DNA of 64,000 nucleotides from Candidatus Rubrivivax defluviihabitans (lineage in GTDB: Bacteria > Pseudomonadota > Gammaproteobacteria > Burkholderiales > Burkholderiaceae_C): the NCBI GenBank assembly GCA_016709385.1, contig JADJMW010000023.1:1-64000 (forward strand), written 5' to 3'. Below, piece by piece: positions 30,223 through 38,533 of this stretch (position 1 is the first letter of the stretch; each line of letters begins with the position of its first letter). The translations under genes were made by a program, and so were the position numbers. The notes under the pieces are model-generated. The model saw only the letters and a list, made by a program, of their open reading frames with translations, was not told where the DNA came from and searched no databases.

Positions 30223-31311
30223 ATGAAGACCTACGAAATCGCAACGATTCCCGGTGACGGCATCGGCAAGGAAGTCGTTCCTGCCGGCCAGCAGGTGCTA
30301 GAAGCGCTCGTCCAGACGAGCACCAGCTTCCGCTTCAGGTTCCAGAATTTCGACTGGGGCGCCGACTATTTCCGCGAACACGGCGTCATGATCCCGGAAG
30401 GCGGCCTGGACGCGATCCGCCAAAAGGATGCCATCCTCTTCGGCAGCGCCGGCGATCCGCACATCCCCGACCACATCACGCTGTGGGGCCTGCGGCTGAA
30501 GATCTGCCAGGGCTTCGACCAGTACGCCAACGTGCGCCCGACGCGCATCCTGCCCGGCATCGACGGCCCGCTGAAGCGCTGCGGCCCGGACGAGCTGAAC
30601 TGGGTCATCGTGCGAGAGAACTCGGAGGGCGAATACGCCGGCGTCGGTGGCCGCGTCCACCAGGGCCACCCGATCGAAGCCGCCACAGACGTGTGCATGA
30701 TGACCCGGGCCGGCGTCGAACGCATCATGCGCTTCGCGTTCAAGCTGGCCCAGTCACGCCCCCGCAAGCTGCTGACCGTCATCACCAAGAGCAACGCCCA
30801 GCGCCACGCGATGGTGATGTGGGACGAGATCGCGCTGCAGATCTCCAAGGAGTTTCCGGACGTCACCTGGGACAAAGAACTCGTCGACGCTTCGACCGCG
30901 CGCATGATCAACCGCCCGGCCTCGCTGGACACCATCGTCGCGACCAACCTGCACGCCGACATCCTGAGTGACCTGGCCGCTGCGCTGGCCGGCAGCCTGG
31001 GCATCGCGCCCACCGGCAACATCGATCCGGAGCACCGCTACCCGTCGATGTTCGAGCCGATCCATGGCTCGGCCTTCGACATCATGGGCAAGGGTCTGGC
31101 CAACCCGATCGGCACCTTCTGGAGCTGCGTGATGATGCTCGACCACCTGGGCGAGCCTGAGGCCGCGCAACGCCTTATGAACGCTATCGAACAGGTCACG
31201 GCCAACGCGGCCCTGCACACGGGTGACCTCGGCGGCAAGGCCACCACTGCACAGGTGACCCAAGCCGTGTGCGAGCTGCTTGCCGCACCGCGTCAACGCA
31301 AGGCCGCCTGA
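30223..31311 (+). CDS. ttuC: Tartrate dehydrogenase/decarboxylase (TtuC/D-malate dehydrogenase type)
   Basis: ATG 30223 follows CGGAGA. A full beta-decarboxylating dehydrogenase of 362 residues: IPGDGIGKEV (9-18), substrate loop VRENSEGEYAGVGG, VTKSNAQRH with the catalytic lysine, ATNLHADILSDLAAALAGSL with metal-binding aspartates, and EPIHGSAFDIMGKGLANPIG for NAD binding. The SEGEYAGVGG form of the loop marks tartrate/D-malate dehydrogenases rather than isopropylmalate or isocitrate enzymes. It acts on tartrate, giving oxaloglycolate or, by decarboxylation, glycerate, and on D-malate. First gene of the operon, followed by a tartrate-type transporter and glycerate kinase, which supports the tartrate role. 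Confidence 0.88.
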   Translation: MKTYEIATIPGDGIGKEVVPAGQQVLEALVQTSTSFRFRFQNFDWGADYFREHGVMIPEGGLDAIRQKDAILFGSAGDPHIPDHITLWGLRLKICQGFDQYANVRPTRILPGIDGPLKRCGPDELNWVIVRENSEGEYAGVGGRVHQGHPIEAATDVCMMTRAGVERIMRFAFKLAQSRPRKLLTVITKSNAQRHAMVMWDEIALQISKEFPDVTWDKELVDASTARMINRPASLDTIVATNLHADILSDLAAALAGSLGIAPTGNIDPEHRYPSMFEPIHGSAFDIMGKGLANPIGTFWSCVMMLDHLGEPEAAQRLMNAIEQVTANAALHTGDLGGKATTAQVTQAVCELLAAPRQRKAA

Positions 31312-31424
31312 CCACCGCCTGACCTCCGCCTGACCCCTTCCCGACCCACGGGAGCTTCGAGCTCCCTTCATCTGCCCGCCATCGTTGCGGGCGCCATTCC
31401 AAGTCCATCGAACTGGAGACAGAC

Positions 31425-32405
31425 ATGCGCATATTCAATCTTCGTACCCTGGCCGCCACGGCGGTTCTCGGCGGCAACCTGGCGCTGGGCCTGGCGTTGC
31501 CCGGCTCGGCGTTGGCGCAAGGATTCCCGAGCAAGCCCATCAACTACATCCTGCCGTTCAACGCGGGCGGCGAGTCCGACATCTCGGCGCGCTTCCAGCA
31601 GTCGGTTTTCAAGCAGGTGGCCGGCGTGGAGGTGGTCATCCAGTACATGGCCGGCGCCGGTGGCGCGCAGGCGTGGTCGCAGCTCAACTCGATGCCCAAT
31701 GACGGCTACACAATGATGGGCATCAACCTTCCGCACACCGTGCTGCAGCCGCTGCAGAAGGAGGTGGGCTACCAGACGGATGACCTGACGCCCATCAATT
31801 ACTTCCATTACACGCCCGACGCGATCTTTGTCGTCAAGGACAGTCCCTTCAAGACGCTGAAGGACCTGATCGACTACGCAAAGAAGAACCCGGGCATGGT
31901 CACGATGAGCGGCTCGGGCTCCAACTCGTCGAACAACCTGGCGCAGGTGCGATTCGACGAGCTGGCCGGCATCAAGACCACCTACATCCCGTTCAGCGGC
32001 ACCGGCCCGGCCGTCACCGCCATCCTGGGCAAGCAGACCGTGGCCGGCTTCAACTACGCGCCGTCGGGCATCGCCCATGCCGACAAGATGCGAATGCTGG
32101 CCGTGGCCGCAGAGAAGCGCATGCCCGCGTTCCCGGACGTGCCGACCTTCCGCGAACTGGGCTTCGAGCTGGTGGGCGGCGCCTATCGGGGTCTGTCTGT
32201 GCCGAAGTCGACGCCCCAGGACGTCCGCCAGAAGCTGTCCGACATCATCAGCGCCATCAATGCCGAGCCCGGCTTCAAGAAAAAGATGGAGGACGGCGGG
32301 TTCGTCCTGACCGACATCGGCAACAAGGACATGCCCACGTTCATGGCCGAGAAGAAGAAGGAGTACGCTGCACTGGCCGTGAAGCTCGGCATCAAGAAGC
32401 AGTGA
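31425..32405 (+). CDS. Tripartite tricarboxylate transporter binding protein (TctC/Bug)
   Basis: ATG 31425 after GGAGAC. A signal peptide (residues 1-27, ending SALAQ) is followed by FPSKPINYILPFNAGGESD, the Bug-protein opening that contacts carboxylates, then MAGAGGAQAWSQLNSMPNDG, GSGSNSSNNLAQVRFDELAG and GKQTVAGFNYAPSGIAHADK. There are 326 residues, usual for TctC. It is a periplasmic receptor for a hydroxy- or dicarboxylate, probably tartrate from context. The 113-base gap before it contains a short GCCCGC..GCGGGC hairpin (about 31374-31392), possibly an mRNA processing or attenuation site. Confidence 0.88.
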   Translation: MRIFNLRTLAATAVLGGNLALGLALPGSALAQGFPSKPINYILPFNAGGESDISARFQQSVFKQVAGVEVVIQYMAGAGGAQAWSQLNSMPNDGYTMMGINLPHTVLQPLQKEVGYQTDDLTPINYFHYTPDAIFVVKDSPFKTLKDLIDYAKKNPGMVTMSGSGSNSSNNLAQVRFDELAGIKTTYIPFSGTGPAVTAILGKQTVAGFNYAPSGIAHADKMRMLAVAAEKRMPAFPDVPTFRELGFELVGGAYRGLSVPKSTPQDVRQKLSDIISAINAEPGFKKKMEDGGFVLTDIGNKDMPTFMAEKKKEYAALAVKLGIKKQ

Positions 32406-32423
32406 TTCGGGCAGGTCACGACC

Positions 32424-34433
32424 ATGGACATCCTGCAATACCTGCTTGATGCCCTGACGCCCCTCAACTTGGTGCTCGCACTGGTTGGGGTGGCGTTGGG
32501 CACGCTCATCGGGGCCCTTCCGGGCCTGTCCGCCACCATGGCTGTGGCCATCCTGGTTCCGTTCACCTTCACCATGTCGCCGGCATCCGGGCTGATCGCG
32601 CTGGGCGCTATCTACACCGGGGCCATCTACGGCGGCGCCTTTGCCGCCATCCTGGTCAATACCCCCGGCACGCCGTCCTCGATCGCGACGACGTTCGACG
32701 GCTATCCCATGGCCAAGCGCGGCGACGGCGGCCTGGCGGTCACCCTGGCCACGCTGGCCTCCGTGATCGGCGGCCTCGTCGGTGCGGTGACCCTGCTGCT
32801 GCTGGCACCCCCGCTGGCGGACGTGGCGCTGTCGTTTGGACCCACCGAGTACTTCTGGATGGCCATCTTCGGGCTGACCCTGATCTCGGCACTGTCGGTG
32901 GGCAACACCGTCAAGGGCCTGATCGGCGGCTGCCTGGGCCTGCTGCTTTCGACCATCGGCGTGGCCGTGGTCGGTGGCGATGTTCGCTACACGATGAACA
33001 CCCAGATGCTGCTGGGTGGTATCGACGTGACCTCCGCGCTCATCGGCCTGTTCTGCATCCCGGTCGTCATCGACCTGGTGGCGAACAAGGCGCCGCACCT
33101 CACTGTCCTGCAAGACGACCGCGGCTACCGCATGGGCGACGCGCTGCGCATTGCCCTTGGCAGCAAGCTCAACATGATCCGCAGCTCGCTCATCGGCACG
33201 GTCGTGGGCATCCTGCCTGGCGCAGGGGGCTCCATCGCCGGCCTGATCTCATATTCGGAGGCCAGGCGCTCGTCGAAGCATCCCGAGCGCTTCGGGACCG
33301 GCGAGCCCGACGGTGTGATTGCCACCGAGGCCTCGAACAACGCCACCGTGGGCGGCGGATTCATCCCGACACTGGTGCTGGGCATCCCCGGCACGCCACC
33401 GGACGCAATCATCCTGGGCGCATTGCTGGTGCAGGGCATCAAGATCGGCCCCAGCCTGTTCAACGACCAGGGCAACGTCGTCTACACGTTCATGTTCGGA
33501 CTGCTGATCGCCACCGTGCTGATGCTGCCGGTGGGACTGGTGATGGGGCGCTACGCCTACAAGTCGATCGTCCACATCCCGAAGTCGCTGCTGGTGCCGA
33601 CCGTGGCGTTCCTGACCGTGCTGGGCAGCTTCGCGATCCACAGCAACGCTGGCGACACGCAGATGATGGTGTTGCTCGGCATCGCGGCCTGGGTGCTGCA
33701 ACGCTACGGCTTCGCGCCGTCGCCCATCGTCCTGGGCCTGGTGCTGGGGCAGATCGCAGAACAAGGCTTCGTGCAGACCTACATGATCGGCAACGCCACC
33801 GGCGGCATGGCTGCGATGTTCTTCGGCCGGCCGATCAGCATGGCCATCATTGGGTTCGCGCTGTTGACGCTCTTCTATCCCCTGATCGCCACACTCCGCA
33901 AGCGCCGGCTGAAGCAGGCCGCGGTGGAGCGCACCGACATGGTCGTGGAAGCTGCGCCATCCACTCAGCGCCCGTACCGCGACATGCCAGCCATCGTTTT
34001 CGGTGTGGTGTTCCTGGTCGTTGGCGTGTTGGCCTACATGCAGACGAAGGATATGTCCGCGATGGGTTCGGTCTTCCCCGGGGCCCTGGCAGTGGCGCTG
34101 GTGTTGTTGTCGACTCTCCTGATCGTCTTCCAGATCGGCCGCCCGGCGGCGCCACGCAGCGTCGATGTCAGTGCCGAGGGCAAGCCTTCGACCGCCAGGC
34201 GTACTGCCATCGTCGTCGCGCTGGTCGTGTGGGCCATGCTGATGCCGTTGCTGGGCTTCTTCGTGACCAGTCTCGCGGCCTTCCTGGTCATGATCGCCAT
34301 CGCGTCGTTCGAGCGCCTCACGCTCCGGGTCATGGCCGTGTACGCGGTCAGTGCGGTGGTCATCGTAGGAGCCTTCCATCTGTTGATGACCTATGTGCTG
34401 AACCTGCGGATGCCGCTGGGTCTGCTGTTCTGA
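32424..34433 (+). CDS. Tripartite tricarboxylate transporter, TctA large and TctB small subunits fused
   Basis: Residues 1 to about 500 are TctA: many helices, with GTLIGALPGLSATMAVAIL (26-44), YGGAFAAILVNTPGTPSSIA and GGGFIPTLVLGIPGTPPDAI, the two conserved GxPG repeats of the family. Residues about 525-669 are TctB: four helices starting MPAIVFGVVFLVVGVLAYMQ, with FPGALAVALVLLSTLLIVFQ and a final helix pair. TctA and TctB are normally separate genes in the order C-B-A; here the small subunit follows the large one in one frame. The linker (about 500-524) is charged. It starts 18 bases after the binding-protein gene, so the transporter is complete. Confidence 0.88.
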   Translation: MDILQYLLDALTPLNLVLALVGVALGTLIGALPGLSATMAVAILVPFTFTMSPASGLIALGAIYTGAIYGGAFAAILVNTPGTPSSIATTFDGYPMAKRGDGGLAVTLATLASVIGGLVGAVTLLLLAPPLADVALSFGPTEYFWMAIFGLTLISALSVGNTVKGLIGGCLGLLLSTIGVAVVGGDVRYTMNTQMLLGGIDVTSALIGLFCIPVVIDLVANKAPHLTVLQDDRGYRMGDALRIALGSKLNMIRSSLIGTVVGILPGAGGSIAGLISYSEARRSSKHPERFGTGEPDGVIATEASNNATVGGGFIPTLVLGIPGTPPDAIILGALLVQGIKIGPSLFNDQGNVVYTFMFGLLIATVLMLPVGLVMGRYAYKSIVHIPKSLLVPTVAFLTVLGSFAIHSNAGDTQMMVLLGIAAWVLQRYGFAPSPIVLGLVLGQIAEQGFVQTYMIGNATGGMAAMFFGRPISMAIIGFALLTLFYPLIATLRKRRLKQAAVERTDMVVEAAPSTQRPYRDMPAIVFGVVFLVVGVLAYMQTKDMSAMGSVFPGALAVALVLLSTLLIVFQIGRPAAPRSVDVSAEGKPSTARRTAIVVALVVWAMLMPLLGFFVTSLAAFLVMIAIASFERLTLRVMAVYAVSAVVIVGAFHLLMTYVLNLRMPLGLLF

Positions 34434-34445
34434 GCGCGCCCGGCG

Positions 34446-37163
34446 ATGAACGCAGACGATCGCCCTGGCCTGCTGACGGCGATGTTCGAGGCCGCCATAG
34501 CGGCGGCACAGCCGGCGCTGTGCCTGCCGCACCAGTTGCCTGAAGCCCCGAAGGGCCGGCTGCTGGTGATCGGCGCCGGCAAGGCGTCCGCAGCCATGGC
34601 GCGCGCGGTGGAAACCCACTGGCCAGGCCCGCTGTCAGGCCTGGTGGTCACGCGTTACGGCTATGCCGTGCCATGCGAGCGCATCGAGATCATTGAAGCG
34701 GCCCACCCGGTCCCCGACGCAGCCGGCGAAGCCGCTGCAAGGCGCCTGCTGTCGCTGGTGCAAGGACTGACCGCGGACGACCTCGTACTCTGCCTCATTT
34801 CGGGCGGTGGCTCGTCACTGCTGGCTCTGCCGATGCCCGGCCTCACCCTGGCCGACAAGCAGGTCTTGAACAAGGCACTGCTCGCCAGCGGCGCGAGCAT
34901 CACCGAGATGAACTGCGTGCGCAGGCACCTGTCGTCGATCAAGGGCGGCCGCCTGGCGGCGGCCTGCCACCCGGCCCGGGTGCTGAACCTGCTGCTGTCC
35001 GACGTACCCGGCGACGACCCCATCGACATCGCGTCCGGCCCCACGGTGCCCGACCCCACCACCTGCGCCGATGCCCTGGACATCCTTCGGCGCTACGGCA
35101 TAGACGTCCCGCCCGTCGCGCGCGCCTGGCTGGAGCGTGGCGATGGCGAGACGCACAAGCCTGGCGATGCGCGCCTGCCACCCATCGAGACACGCCTCGT
35201 TGCCACACCGCAAATGGCGCTCGAAGCCGCAGCCAAGGTCGCACAGGATGCCGGGCTGACGCCGTTCATCCTCGGCGACGCCATCGAGGGCGAAGCGCGG
35301 GACGTCGCCAAGACGTTGGCCGGCATCGCCCTCCAGGTCGCGCGCCGCGGCCAGCCGTTTAAGCCTCCCTGCGTGCTGCTGTCCGGTGGCGAGACCACCG
35401 TCACTCTGCAAGGCCAGGGGCGGGGCGGCCGCAACGTCGAGTTCCTGCTCGCCCTGGGCATCGCACTCGACGGCGAGCCGGGCATTCACGCCCTGTCCGG
35501 TGACACCGACGGCGTCGATGGCCAGGAAGAGATCGCCGGCGCCGTGCTGACGCCCGACACGCTGGCCCGAGCCTGGGCGCGAGGCCTGAATCCGCGCGAG
35601 CGCCTGGACGACAACGATGGCCATGGATTTTTCGAGACGCTCGGCGACTCGGTGGTCACCGGGCCTACCCTGACCAATGTGAACGACTTCAGGGCCATCG
35701 TGATCGATGTCCGCCGCCACGAAGACAACGGAGGAACCCCCTTAATGCCGCGCGCCAGCAATGCCAAGATCGTCGCCACGCTAGGCCCTGCCAGCGCGGA
35801 CCGCCGCACCATCGAGGCCCTCGTGCGTGCGGGTGCCGATGTGTTCCGCCTGAACTTCAGCCATGGCACCCACGCGGACCACCAGCAGCGCCTCGAGCTG
35901 ATCCGCGCCGTCGAGGCCGATGTCGGCCGCCCGATCGGCGTGCTGCTCGATCTCCAGGGCCCGAAGCTGCGCGTGGGCACCTTCGCGGGCGGCCCGGTGA
36001 GGCTCTTGGACGGTGCGCCATTCCGGCTCGATCTTGATCAGGACCGCCCGGGCGATGCGACGCGCGCCCCGCTGCCGCACCCGGAGATATTCGCCGCGAT
36101 CGAGCCCGGCATCGAACTGCTGCTGGACGACGGTCGATTGCGCCTGAGGGTGGAGAAGTCAGGCAAGGACTTCGCTGATACGACGGTCATCAATGGCGGC
36201 ATGCTGTCCGACCGCAAAGGCGTAAACGTGCCTGGTGTCGTGTTGCCGCTGTCCGCGATGACGGTCAAGGACCGAGCCGACCTGGCCTTTGGCCTGACGC
36301 TGGGCGTCGACTGGGTCGCGCTGTCGTTCGTGCAGCGCGCCGCCGACATCGTCGAGGCCCAGACCATCATCCAGGGGCGCGCTGGCATCCTCGCCAAGTT
36401 GGAGAAGCCGGCGGCCATCGAATGCCTGGACGAGATCCTGGCGGTGACCGATGCGGTGATGGTGGCGCGCGGCGACCTGGGTGTCGAGATGCCGGCCGAG
36501 CAGGTGCCAGCAATCCAGAAGCGCATCGTTCGCGAATGCCGCAGGCTCGGCAAACCGGTGATCGTCGCCACGCAGATGCTGGAGTCGATGGTCAGTGCTC
36601 CGGTGCCCACCCGTGCCGAAGCGTCGGACGTGGCCACCGCGATCTACGACGGCGCCGATGCGGTCATGCTGTCAGCAGAGTCGGCGTCAGGCAAGTTCCC
36701 GGTCGAGGCCGTGGCAATGATGGACCGCATCATCGCGCAGACCGAAGCCGACCCGCACTACCGCGACGCGATCGACGCGTCGCATACACAGCCAGCTTCC
36801 AACACGCCCGACGCCATCGGCTGGGCCGCGCGATCCGTCGCCGGGCTGCTCGATGTGGCAGCGATGGTGGCCTACACAAGCTCTGGATCGTCTGCCCTGC
36901 GCATGGCACGCGAGCGACCTCGCGCGCCCATCATCGGCATGACGCCCAAGCACGAGACAGCGCGCCGCCTGGCGCTGGTCTGGGGCGTCAACCCGGTCCT
37001 GTGCGACGACGTGTCCGACGTCGACGACATGACCGAGCGTGCCGTCGCGACCGCCAAGTTGCTTCAGCTGGCGCAGCCAGGCCAGACCATCGTCATCGCC
37101 GCCGGCCTGCCTTTCGGCACGCCCGGCTCCACCAACCTGCTGCGCATCACGCAGATCCACTGA
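34446..37163 (+). CDS. Glycerate 2-kinase (GckA/TtuD) joined in frame to pyruvate kinase
   Basis: Residues 1-430 are a MOFRL-type glycerate kinase making 2-phosphoglycerate: VIGAGKASAAMA (42-53), CLISGGGSSLLALPMPG, LLLSDVPGDDPIDIASGPT, LLSGGETTVTLQGQGRGGRN. Residues 434-905 are a complete pyruvate kinase: KIVATLGPAS, VFRLNFSHGTHADH, LDLQGPKLRVG, ILAKLEKPAAIECLDEIL, VMVARGDLGVEMP, KPVIVATQMLESM. The Agrobacterium ttu cluster has the same order as separate genes. At the join a GGAGGA box (35730-35735) precedes ATG 35745, and the run of five Cs there would, with four, create TAA overlapping that ATG. So two genes with a one-base insertion is a real alternative to a true fusion. The next gene starts 8 bases later. 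Confidence 0.87.
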   Translation: MNADDRPGLLTAMFEAAIAAAQPALCLPHQLPEAPKGRLLVIGAGKASAAMARAVETHWPGPLSGLVVTRYGYAVPCERIEIIEAAHPVPDAAGEAAARRLLSLVQGLTADDLVLCLISGGGSSLLALPMPGLTLADKQVLNKALLASGASITEMNCVRRHLSSIKGGRLAAACHPARVLNLLLSDVPGDDPIDIASGPTVPDPTTCADALDILRRYGIDVPPVARAWLERGDGETHKPGDARLPPIETRLVATPQMALEAAAKVAQDAGLTPFILGDAIEGEARDVAKTLAGIALQVARRGQPFKPPCVLLSGGETTVTLQGQGRGGRNVEFLLALGIALDGEPGIHALSGDTDGVDGQEEIAGAVLTPDTLARAWARGLNPRERLDDNDGHGFFETLGDSVVTGPTLTNVNDFRAIVIDVRRHEDNGGTPLMPRASNAKIVATLGPASADRRTIEALVRAGADVFRLNFSHGTHADHQQRLELIRAVEADVGRPIGVLLDLQGPKLRVGTFAGGPVRLLDGAPFRLDLDQDRPGDATRAPLPHPEIFAAIEPGIELLLDDGRLRLRVEKSGKDFADTTVINGGMLSDRKGVNVPGVVLPLSAMTVKDRADLAFGLTLGVDWVALSFVQRAADIVEAQTIIQGRAGILAKLEKPAAIECLDEILAVTDAVMVARGDLGVEMPAEQVPAIQKRIVRECRRLGKPVIVATQMLESMVSAPVPTRAEASDVATAIYDGADAVMLSAESASGKFPVEAVAMMDRIIAQTEADPHYRDAIDASHTQPASNTPDAIGWAARSVAGLLDVAAMVAYTSSGSSALRMARERPRAPIIGMTPKHETARRLALVWGVNPVLCDDVSDVDDMTERAVATAKLLQLAQPGQTIVIAAGLPFGTPGSTNLLRITQIH
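35730..35747 (+). promoter_or_regulatory. Internal ribosome binding site and start codon of the pyruvate kinase part
   Basis: GGAGGA followed nine bases later by ATG at 35745, in frame with the upstream glycerate kinase. Spacing is right for initiation, so pyruvate kinase could be made separately even if the fused frame is real. Confidence 0.65.
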
Positions 37164-37170
37164 GAACACC

Positions 37171-38488
37171 ATGGCGACCATCCAACAGGTCCGCGGCTTC
37201 GAGATCCTCGATTCGCGCGGCAACCCCACCGTCGCGGCCGAAGTCGTGTTGTCGGACGGAGCCCAGGGCTTTGCGGCTTCTCCGTCCGGCGCATCGACCG
37301 GCACCCGCGAGGCGCTCGAGTTGCGCGACGGCGACCTGCGCCGCTACCTTGGCAAGGGAGTGACCCGGGCCGTCGCGCATGTGAACGGCGAACTGAGCGC
37401 GGCATTGCTCGGCGCTGATGCAGCGAGTCAGGCCGCCGCCGACCGCCTGATGATCGACCTAGACGGCACGCCGACCAAGGCGCGATTGGGCGCGAACGCG
37501 ATCCTGGCGGTGTCGCTGGCGCTCGCGAAGGCAACTGCAGCTTCGGCCGGCTTGCCACTGTTTCGGCATCTCGGCGGCGACCGCAGCGCCCGCTTGCCGT
37601 TGCCCATGATGAACATCATCAATGGGGGCGCCCACGCCGACAATAACGTCGATATGCAGGAGTTCATGATTTTGCCGGTCGGCGCGCCACGATTCTCCGA
37701 GGCGATGCGCTGGGGTGTCGAGGTCTTCCATTCGCTGAAGAGCCTGCTCAAGAAGCGCAGCTTGTCGACGGCCGTCGGCGACGAAGGCGGATTCGCCCCG
37801 GATCTCCCGTCCAACGAAGCGGCGATCGAGATCATCCTCGTGGCGATTGCCCAAGCCGGATTCAAGGCAGGTCAAGATATCGCCCTTGGCCTGGACGGCC
37901 AGTTCCGAGTTCTGCAGGGATGGCGTCTACGAACTGGCCTCAGAAGGCAAGCGCTTTGACTCGGCACAGTTCGTCGACCACCTAGCGCGCTGGGTGGACA
38001 CCTACCCGATCGTCACCATCGAGGACGGCATGGCCGAAAGCGACTGGGACGGCTGGGAACTGATCACCGCCCGATTGGGCAAGAGGGTGCAGCTTGTAGG
38101 CGACGACCTGTTCGTCACCAACACCGAAATCCTCCAGCAGGGCATCACGCGAAGTGCAGCCAACGCGATTCTGATCAAGCCGAACCAGATCGGGACGCTG
38201 ACCGAGACGCTGGCCGCCATCACGATGGCAGACCAGGCCGGCTTTGCATCGGTCGTCTCGCATCGCTCTGGTGAGACCGAAGACACGACGATCGCGGACC
38301 TGAGTGTGCCGGTCAGCGACAGCCATCAACGGCAGTTTCCCGCGCTTCGGATGGCACGGGTTTCGAAGTCGATGGTCGCCCCAGGTTGCTGGAACGCTCG
38401 GTTCAAGGTCTGCTGCAGAGCCCGAAAGACCGCAGTACCCGGGATCGAGTCGAACGAGCGCATCCGGCAGATGCCAGAAGGGACTTGA
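37171..38488 (+). CDS. eno: Enolase of the tartrate operon, frameshift and abnormal C-terminus
   Basis: Residues 1-250 are canonical enolase: RGFEILDSRGNPTVAAEV, SGASTGTREALELRDGD, LPMMNIINGGAHADNNVDMQ, AVGDEGGFAP. A one-base deletion near 37900 (after IALGLD) shifts the frame; then SSEFCRDGVYELASEGKRF, IVTIEDGMAESDWDGWELIT, LVGDDLFVTN, ILIKPNQIGTLTET and SHRSGETEDTTIADL follow. After ADL (about 38307) homology stops: the usual block with the second catalytic lysine (IKTGS..RSDRxAKYNQ) is absent and replaced by about 60 unrelated codons. It would convert 2-phosphoglycerate to phosphoenolpyruvate, linking the kinases before it. With this tail it may be inactive, or the assembly may be chimeric here. 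Confidence 0.8.
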
Positions 38489-38533
38489 GCTGGCGTCGGC
38501 CTCCCGCACCTGCAGGCACGACCGGCTGCCCCT

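Noticed and set aside
31368..33113. 581-codon open frame on the minus strand
   Set aside because: Antisense to the tctC and tctAB genes, low complexity with many His, Gln and Arg, no domain.
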